Source: Gaetbulibacter sp. 4G1 (GTDB taxonomy: Bacteria > Bacteroidota > Bacteroidia > Flavobacteriales > Flavobacteriaceae). Taken from it: a DNA stretch of 64,000 nucleotides. Every line of letters begins with the position of its first letter. Position 1 is the stretch's first letter. The stretch is taken from positions 248,001 through 312,000 of the forward strand of contig NZ_MDVN01000022.1 of assembly GCF_002741945.1 (NCBI RefSeq), written 5' to 3'. Positions 58,991-64,000 of the stretch are shown here, in pieces. The notes under the pieces are model-generated. The model was not told the DNA's origin. It saw only the letters and a list, made by a program, of their open reading frames with translations, and ran no database searches. The translations under genes and the position numbers were made by a program.

Positions 58991-59808
58991 AAATAGTTCT
59001 ATTATTAATTTCATTTACATTTTGCTTTCAAACCGTTTACGGTCAAGTAAACTGTTATATTTATCCTGAAAACAGTGGAGAGAGAAAAGCTTGTGAGTTA
59101 TGTGATGAAGCCATAAAACACCCCCAAGGAAGTAAAGAATCACAGCTTCTATTTGATAAGGCGATAGCCATTGGTCCAAAATTTGATTGGGCATATTACC
59201 AAAAATCTGTCCCCTATTTTAAAAGAGGTTTTTTAATTGAGGGTCTTCAAATATTAAATGAAGCCATTAAACTGAATCCGCTTGAATATTTATGCTACAG
59301 AGCATACTGGTATTGGCAATACCGAAACTATAAACTTTGTATAAAAGACTTAGAAACCTATTATAGTATGCCTAAAGCTTATATACAATTTACTCCTGGA
59401 GGCGAAAAGGATATGCGAATTATTCTTGGTTTAGCTTACGCAAAAATGGGAGATTATACTAAAAGTATAAAAACCATAAAAGATTGTTTTGCTACTTATA
59501 AAGATTTAGATGATTTTGGGCTAGCTGATTACCATTCTTTAGGTGTAATATATGTGAAGAACAAACAATATGATGAAGCTATTAAGGTATTGAAAAAACA
59601 ACTAACTATAAACAAAGATATTGTAGATACTTACTATTATTTAGGGTTAGCAAACAAAGAAAAATCGAATAAATCTGAAGCAAAAAAGCAATTCAATAAT
59701 GCGCTTATAAAATTAAAAGACAAAAATCGTTATTATAATACTAATGCAGGGTATAATGTTTATGAATCAGACATTCAAGTAGAAATTGATAATTTACAAA
59801 TACACTGA
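58987..59808 (+). CDS. Secreted TPR protein
   Basis: The 273-residue protein has a Sec signal peptide (to YGQ at about 20) and at least five tetratricopeptide-like repeats: FDWAYYQKSVPYFKRGFLIEGLQILNEAIKLNP, the CYRAYWYWQYRNYKLCIKDLE unit, LGLAYAKMGDYTKSIKTI, LGVIYVKNKQYDEAIKVLKKQLTINKD and YYLGLANKEKSNKSEAKKQFNNALIKL. TPRs mediate protein contacts. It shares an operon with the thioredoxin-TPR protein and the lipoprotein and ends 4 bp before the convergent MutS-like gene. Confidence 0.8.
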   Translation: MKIVLLLISFTFCFQTVYGQVNCYIYPENSGERKACELCDEAIKHPQGSKESQLLFDKAIAIGPKFDWAYYQKSVPYFKRGFLIEGLQILNEAIKLNPLEYLCYRAYWYWQYRNYKLCIKDLETYYSMPKAYIQFTPGGEKDMRIILGLAYAKMGDYTKSIKTIKDCFATYKDLDDFGLADYHSLGVIYVKNKQYDEAIKVLKKQLTINKDIVDTYYYLGLANKEKSNKSEAKKQFNNALIKLKDKNRYYNTNAGYNVYESDIQVEIDNLQIH

Positions 59809-59812
59809 AGAA

Positions 59813-61582
59813 CTAAACAATATTCATTTTCTTTAATAAGAATGATGCATTCATGTTTTGGCAAATACCTTCCTTTAAAGTATAATCAAAATGAAGTTCG
59901 TCATTTATAATTTCTGCATCAAAATAATAGTTTTTAACATCGTCAAGTTCTTTTTCAATTTCACATAAACTTAAATCGTGAGTAGCAATAATTCCCGTTG
60001 CGTTTGAAGCTACTAGTTTTTCAACAAATTTTTTAGATCCAATAGCCTTATCGGTGCTATTTGTTCCTTTCAAAATTTCATCTAAAACAATAAAATAAGG
60101 CTCCTTAGCGATTGCATCAACAATGTATTTTAAACGTGTTAATTCTGAAAAGAAATACGAACTGTCATCGGTTAAAGAATCTGTGGTACGCATACTAGTA
60201 ATTAATTTTACTGGCGAATATTTACTCGACTTAGCACAAATTGGCAATCCCACGTTTGCCATAACAATATGCAATGAAACTGTTCTTAAAAATGTGCTTT
60301 TCCCTGCCATGTTTGCTCCGGTAACAATAAAAAATTGTTCATTTTCAATAGTTAAATTACTATCCACACGTTTGTTCTCATCCAATAAGGGATGTCCTAA
60401 ACTTTCAGCATTTATAACTGCCCCTTGAATATCTATTTTCGGAAAGATGAATTGCGGGTGGTTATATGTATAAGTTCCTAAAGAATTGTAAGCATCAAAA
60501 AAGGCTACAACTTCAAACCAATCTTTAACTTTATTGCCATATTGTTCAATCCATTTTTCAATACGATAACTATTCTTAATATCAGTTAAAAATAAACCGT
60601 TACCAAAAATGGCTCCAATAATATTATTTCTATTATCTAAGGCATCTAAAGATCTTGAAAGTTTTTTAAAGATAACTGAAGCTTTTTCTGTATCTAATTG
60701 AATTTTTTCTTGTTTTTGTTTTAATAATTCTGATGTAAAATTTTCATTTTCAATTAAATCTAGTAGTAAGGCATATTGGCGAAATGTATCTTTCACCCTA
60801 TCTGTTTTTGATGATAGTACATTCGTTTTTTTAACATATCGCCCCGTAATTCCAAGTCCTATTAACAGCCAATAACCAATTAAAGACATATCAATTAACT
60901 TAAAAAATGTAAGCGTAAATATTAACACCGAAAGTAATATAAATACCAGCGGTAGCCATTGCATTATTTTAGGAAGAAATGATTGATAAGTTTGTAACCA
61001 ATTAATAATATGTTTTGCAGGAGTTTCAACTTCAACTAAATTAGAAGTTGCCGAATAATACTGACGCCATTTAGGCTTAGTACTTAATTCTTTTATGGCT
61101 TCCTGACGTATAACAATGTTATCAATATTATTTGCTTTTAACGTATTAGCTAGTTGTTCTGTACCTTCTTTTATAGTTGTTCTATCTATAAATTGAAAAA
61201 AAGAGCCTCGCCCAAACAAATCGATATCTAAACTGTAAAAGTGATTTGGGTCTTGAAATTGCAATCCTTTATCTCGATCATAAAAATCTCCTGAAGCAAT
61301 TTTAATTTCATCTTTATTTATATTTACAAGTGCTTTATTAAAATTTCGTTGTGATTTTACATCGGTATATTTTGAAAGTAAAAAAACAAAAACACCAACA
61401 CCTATAACTCCAACTAGTACTGCAATTTGCCAATATTCAAAACTCAAATAAACTCCAAAACCAGTAGCTAAAAATACTAACAACCTAAGCGAGCTAAGAG
61501 CTGTCATTTTTTTGTACAGTTTTTCAACCTGAGTTTGATAAGTTGTTAAATGCTCCTGGTAATATGATAATGGATTACTCAT
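59813..61582 (-). CDS. Membrane-anchored MutS-like ATPase
   Basis: The 589-residue protein has the MutS core and ATPase domain: Walker A GANMAGKS (422-429), LITSMRTTDSLTDDSSYFFSEL and Walker B with LDEILKGTNSTDKAIGS, ending in the dimerisation TGIIATHDLSLCEIE segment. In place of the mismatch-binding and connector domains it has hydrophobic segments at about 27-70 (two helices) and 205-247 (two helices). The family (MutS-related, membrane type) is known in Bacteroidota, but its role is not mismatch repair as far as known. Monocistronic. Confidence 0.85.
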   Translation of the reverse strand: MSNPLSYYQEHLTTYQTQVEKLYKKMTALSSLRLLVFLATGFGVYLSFEYWQIAVLVGVIGVGVFVFLLSKYTDVKSQRNFNKALVNINKDEIKIASGDFYDRDKGLQFQDPNHFYSLDIDLFGRGSFFQFIDRTTIKEGTEQLANTLKANNIDNIVIRQEAIKELSTKPKWRQYYSATSNLVEVETPAKHIINWLQTYQSFLPKIMQWLPLVFILLSVLIFTLTFFKLIDMSLIGYWLLIGLGITGRYVKKTNVLSSKTDRVKDTFRQYALLLDLIENENFTSELLKQKQEKIQLDTEKASVIFKKLSRSLDALDNRNNIIGAIFGNGLFLTDIKNSYRIEKWIEQYGNKVKDWFEVVAFFDAYNSLGTYTYNHPQFIFPKIDIQGAVINAESLGHPLLDENKRVDSNLTIENEQFFIVTGANMAGKSTFLRTVSLHIVMANVGLPICAKSSKYSPVKLITSMRTTDSLTDDSSYFFSELTRLKYIVDAIAKEPYFIVLDEILKGTNSTDKAIGSKKFVEKLVASNATGIIATHDLSLCEIEKELDDVKNYYFDAEIINDELHFDYTLKEGICQNMNASFLLKKMNIV

Positions 61583-61613
61583 TTTAAATTTTAATTGACG
61601 CGTAAAGGAACAA

Positions 61614-61641
61614 AAAAGCCCTGAAATTACTCAGAGCTTTT
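61614..61641 (-). terminator. Terminator of the Bax inhibitor-like gene
   Basis: AAAAGCCCTGA (61614-61624) and TCAGAGCTTTT (61631-61641) form an 11-bp stem with one mismatch and a 6-nt loop. On the minus strand it is followed by T residues after the gene at 61661. Confidence 0.65.
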
Positions 61642-61660
61642 AATATATATTTTTTGAAAT

Positions 61661-62365
61661 TTAGTCTCTTGATAAGAAAATACTAAGCACATACCAAAAC
61701 AGTAACATTAAGGATGCAAATAAGCCTAATGCTGCTGGCACATATTGATCGATAGAATATTTATTTACCAAATTTGATGTTTGGTATAAAATTGATCCTC
61801 CAGCCAATAAACACATTCCTACAGAAAACCAAAGTCCTAAATTGAAGCCAAATAAAGTTCCAGCAATAATAAGCCCTATGGCTATAAAAAAACCAATGGT
61901 TAATCCTGATTTTAAAAACGAAAAGTCTTTTTTAGTAACAAAAACAATAGCCGATAATCCTGTAAATAATGCTAGAGTTACAATAGCCGCTTGATTTAAA
62001 ATTTCTGGACCTGAATCCATATAAAATGCAGCAATATAAATTAGAGGCACAAAAATGAATGCTTCGGCAAGAATATATAACCCAAATGCTAAATATTGCG
62101 TATTTCTATCTGGTGTTTTTAAAGTCATTTTTTCAGCATAATTGGTAATAAACATAAAACCTCCTAACATGATAAGCCATTTATACCCATCAGTCATAGA
62201 CAACATAAAATCAACAATTGTATCGCTTTGAAGCAATAAATATTCAAAAAGAATGAATACTAAAACCCCTCCCGCAACATGCGAATATGTTTTTTTATAA
62301 AAAGCTACTTTATCAACATCAGATAATTCACTTACCATCAGTTTATCTTGAATCATGTTTTCCAT
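61661..62365 (-). CDS. Bax inhibitor-1/YccA-family membrane protein
   Basis: A 234-residue protein with seven membrane helices and the BI-1 pattern: VAFYKKTYSHVAGGVLVFILFEYLLL, FGLYILAEAFIFVPLIYIA, AAIVTLALFTGLSAIVFVTKKDFSFLKSGLTIG, and FNLGLWFSVGMCLLAGGSILYQTSNLVNKY with the final pH-sensing Asp residue region. YccA/YetJ relatives modulate FtsH or act as calcium-leak channels. It is monocistronic with a terminator. Confidence 0.9.
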   Translation of the reverse strand: MENMIQDKLMVSELSDVDKVAFYKKTYSHVAGGVLVFILFEYLLLQSDTIVDFMLSMTDGYKWLIMLGGFMFITNYAEKMTLKTPDRNTQYLAFGLYILAEAFIFVPLIYIAAFYMDSGPEILNQAAIVTLALFTGLSAIVFVTKKDFSFLKSGLTIGFFIAIGLIIAGTLFGFNLGLWFSVGMCLLAGGSILYQTSNLVNKYSIDQYVPAALGLFASLMLLFWYVLSIFLSRD

Positions 62366-62411
62366 AAATAATTATATTATTTGTTTAAAGTCTAAATGTA
62401 CTAAAAAAAAG

Positions 62412-62447
62412 AAACCGAATTCTTACGTGTTGTATAAAATTCGGTTT
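62412..62447 (-). terminator. Terminator of the zinc metallopeptidase gene
   Basis: AAACCGAATT (62412-62421) and AATTCGGTTT (62438-62447) form a 10-bp stem; on the minus strand an eight-base T run follows. Confidence 0.8.
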
Positions 62448-62467
62448 TATAATGGTAAAAGTTATTT

Positions 62468-63166
62468 TTAATCTCTCGAACCTCCAAACACTTGAAGCGC
62501 CCAATACAATAAGGTTGCTAAAGATCCTATTGCAGCTACCAAATATGTTCTTGCTGCCCATTTAAGTGCATCTTCAGAACCCGCATACTCTTCTTGAGAC
62601 AGCATATTTTTATTTTTTAACCAAGCCAATGCACGGTTACTTGCATCATATTCAACAGGAAGTGTTATAAAACTAAATAAGGTTGCAAACCCCATCATAG
62701 CTACACCAGCAACAGCAACCCACCAACCTAAACCTAAGCCAGCAGCTCCACCTAGTATAAGGCCTCCAATAATTAACCATTGCGACATCCCTGATGATAC
62801 ACTTACAACTGGTACTAAAGTAGAACGCATTTGTAACCAGCTATAAGCCTTAGCATGTTGTACGGCGTGTCCACACTCGTGAGCTGCAACAGCGGCAGCG
62901 GCAGCATTTCTTTGGTTATAAACTCCCTCACTTAAATTAACAGTTTTATTTTTCGGATTGTAATGATCTGTTAAACGACCTGGAGTTGAAATAACTTCTA
63001 CATCTCTAATACCATGATCTGCCAACATTTTTTCAGCAATTTCAGCACCACTCATTCCGTTTCGTAGTTGCACTTTAGAATACGTTTCAAACTTGCGTTT
63101 AAGCTGATTACTTACCGCCCAACTTACAAGCCCAATAGCTCCTATTAATATATAATATCCAAACAT
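62468..63166 (-). CDS. YugP-type membrane zinc metallopeptidase
   Basis: The 232-residue protein has the YugP layout: an N-terminal membrane helix, the zinc motif HECGH (His96-Glu97-Cys-Gly-His100) in AAVAAHECGHAVQHAKAYSWLQMRSTLVPV, and three C-terminal helices containing GMSQWLIIGGLILGGAAGLGLGWWVAVAGVAMMGFATLF. It is an uncharacterised HExxH peptidase probably facing the cytosol. It has its own -7 box and a terminator. Confidence 0.92.
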   Translation of the reverse strand: MFGYYILIGAIGLVSWAVSNQLKRKFETYSKVQLRNGMSGAEIAEKMLADHGIRDVEVISTPGRLTDHYNPKNKTVNLSEGVYNQRNAAAAAVAAHECGHAVQHAKAYSWLQMRSTLVPVVSVSSGMSQWLIIGGLILGGAAGLGLGWWVAVAGVAMMGFATLFSFITLPVEYDASNRALAWLKNKNMLSQEEYAGSEDALKWAARTYLVAAIGSLATLLYWALQVFGGSRD

Positions 63167-63186
63167 TTTTTTAAATTTTAATTACA

Positions 63187-63194
63187 CAAATATA
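63187..63194 (-). promoter_or_regulatory. -7 promoter box of the zinc metallopeptidase gene
   Basis: CAAATATA on the plus strand reads TATATTTG on the minus strand, exactly TAnnTTTG, 20 bp before the start codon at 63166. Confidence 0.5.
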
Positions 63195-63245
63195 ATAGCA
63201 AAAAACAAGCCAAATAAAAGTTATGAAATTTTGTCAGATACTAAG

Positions 63246-63509
63246 CTATTTTTTTTGATACCTTATCTTAAAATAAATTAAGAAAAAAGAAGAAACTACG
63301 GTAATTGAATTAGCCATAATCATTGATGGACTATTTATATAAAACGCATAGATTAACCACAAAATAATTCCAGTAAAAAACATTAAAAGCATTGGTAATG
63401 AAAGCCCTGTTACGTCTTTTGTTTTCCATGTTTTATATACTTGTGGCAGAAAAGCAGCCGTTGTTAAAAACGCTGCAACAAAGCCTATAATTTCTATATT
63501 ATTATCCAA
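63246..63509 (-). CDS. SemiSWEET-type sugar transporter
   Basis: This 87-residue protein has three membrane helices and the PQ-loop/SemiSWEET motif: EIIGFVAAFLTTAAFLPQVYKTWKTKDVTGLSLPMLLMFF with the Pro-Gln pair and the GLS segment (residues about 5-46). Two subunits form one sugar pathway. The start codon lies inside the 3' end of leuS (8-bp overlap), so translation of the two is likely coupled. The substrate sugar is unknown. Confidence 0.9.
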   Translation of the reverse strand: MDNNIEIIGFVAAFLTTAAFLPQVYKTWKTKDVTGLSLPMLLMFFTGIILWLIYAFYINSPSMIMANSITVVSSFFLIYFKIRYQKK

Positions 63510-64000
63510 CTATATTTACAATTTTACCAGGAACAACAATCACTTTTTTAGGTATTCTTCCTCCCAATTGCTCTTGGGTTTTTTCGTTTGCTAAAACAGC
63601 TTTTTCGATATCATCCTTACTCATATCTAATGGTAGTTCCATAGTGAAACGCATTTTACCATTAAATGAAATCGGGTAATTCTTGCTACTTTCTATTAAA
63701 TGACTAGCATCAAATTTTGGAAAAGGTACTGTTGAAATAGACTCATTATTCCCTAGCTGATTCCATAATTCTTCCGCAATATGTGGTGCGTATGGTGAAA
63801 TTAAAACCAATAAGGGTTCTAAAATATCCTTACTTGTACATTTTTGAGCAGTTAGCTCATTAACCGCAATCATAAAAGTAGACACTGAGGTATTAAACGA
63901 GAAATTCTCAATATCTTCTTGAACTTTTTTAATAGTTTTATGTAACGTTTTTAAGTTGTCTTTAGTTGGTATGGCATCAGTAACTTTTAGCCCATTATCA
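63502..64000 (-). CDS. leuS: Leucyl-tRNA synthetase, C-terminal part (5' end outside window)
   Basis: The reading frame is open from the right edge of the window (first complete codon at 63999) to the stop at 63502, giving about 165 residues. It contains the anticodon-binding domain (TLHKTIKKVQEDIENFSFNT, ISPYAPHIAEELWNQLG) and the C-terminal domain of LeuRS, VPFPKFDASHLIES, LANEKTQEQLGG and the final IVNIVG. An internal Met at 63885 is not the start. The gene overlaps the SemiSWEET gene by 8 bp. Confidence 0.96.
   Translation of the reverse strand, partial: DNGLKVTDAIPTKDNLKTLHKTIKKVQEDIENFSFNTSVSTFMIAVNELTAQKCTSKDILEPLLVLISPYAPHIAEELWNQLGNNESISTVPFPKFDASHLIESSKNYPISFNGKMRFTMELPLDMSKDDIEKAVLANEKTQEQLGGRIPKKVIVVPGKIVNIVG

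Noticed and set aside
63502-63885. A short gene starting at the Met at 63885
   Set aside because: The frame is open upstream to the window edge and the upstream residues continue the leucyl-tRNA synthetase pattern, so this is the end of leuS and not a separate gene.
1-64000. tRNA, rRNA, CRISPR arrays, prophage, IS elements and known defence operons
   Set aside because: I looked through the gaps for cloverleaf-like sequences, regularly spaced direct repeats, integrase or transposase frames and defence genes and saw none; a dedicated tRNA or CRISPR scan was not possible.

Overview
The window is a gene-dense, AT-rich stretch of a chromosome from a member of the Flavobacteriia (Bacteroidota), most likely a marine Flavobacteriaceae species. 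Lineage markers seen directly are: type IX secretion (T9SS) C-terminal sorting domains in two proteins, a DNA polymerase III alpha subunit fused to an N-terminal proofreading exonuclease, an alanine/glutamate-rich tail on ribosomal protein S16, DUF4271 next to hemD, a DUF4296 lipoprotein, many lipoproteins, almost no Shine-Dalgarno sequences, and repeated Bacteroidota -7 promoter boxes (TAnnTTTG). No rRNA, tRNA, CRISPR array, insertion sequence or prophage was seen.

Layout. 1-2157: DUF58 protein (cut by the window edge), a ClpP-family protease and thioredoxin, then an intergenic repeat. 2158-5367: an ArsR/SRPBCC cassette, followed by a small regulon (CPVC thioredoxin-like protein, lipoprotein, DUF2024 protein, MarR regulator with a four-cysteine tail) carrying three copies of one palindromic operator. 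5374-13010: dnaE, a lactonase-like lipoprotein, rpsP-rimM-trmN6. 13011-19522: a four-gene minus-strand cluster of planctomycete-type cytochrome/DUF1549-DUF1553, DUF1501, a Tat-exported TIM-barrel protein and a DUF2231/cytochrome/leucine-rich-repeat protein. 19917-24082: glutaryl-CoA-type dehydrogenase, SGNH lipase, metallophosphoesterase, GH18 lipoprotein. 24079-28276: Fe-S biogenesis genes (ferredoxin, Nfu, Mrp), an alkyltransferase-like protein, a LysE-family exporter and TrmB. 28527-31911: glycosyltransferase, a PhoR/PhoB-type two-component pair and a protein that is little more than a T9SS sorting domain. 32034-44857: LuxE-like protein, YHS protein, tyrS, an exported nuclease-like protein, epimerase, DUF4296-pyrC-GT2 operon, DUF4271-hemD, pckA, DUF423, saccharopine dehydrogenase. 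44861-47606: two different structured repeats and a large T9SS FG-GAP protein. 47838-55666: Lrp regulator, outer-membrane protein, glyQS, comF, Big_5 lipoprotein, omega-amidase, Lys-rich secreted protein, aminotransferase. 55731-59808: LytS/LytR-type two-component system divergent from a thioredoxin-TPR operon. 59813-64000: membrane-anchored MutS-like ATPase, Bax-inhibitor-like protein, zinc peptidase, SemiSWEET and the end of leuS.

The most interesting signals are regulatory. (i) Three copies of a 19-bp palindrome (consensus TAGTTAGGANTCCTAACTA) tie the CPVC thioredoxin-like/lipoprotein/DUF2024 genes to the cysteine-rich MarR regulator. (ii) A pair of GCAAC-N6-GTTGC dyads lies exactly 42 bp apart before the ArsR operon. 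(iii) Tandem 11-bp-phased half-sites lie in front of both genes of the PhoB/PhoR-type pair. (iv) A 21-bp-phased direct repeat lies between the LytTR operon and its divergent neighbour. (v) One family of structured intergenic elements has at least three copies whose internal stems differ but stay paired. All functional calls come from reading the translated sequence; nothing was searched against a database.
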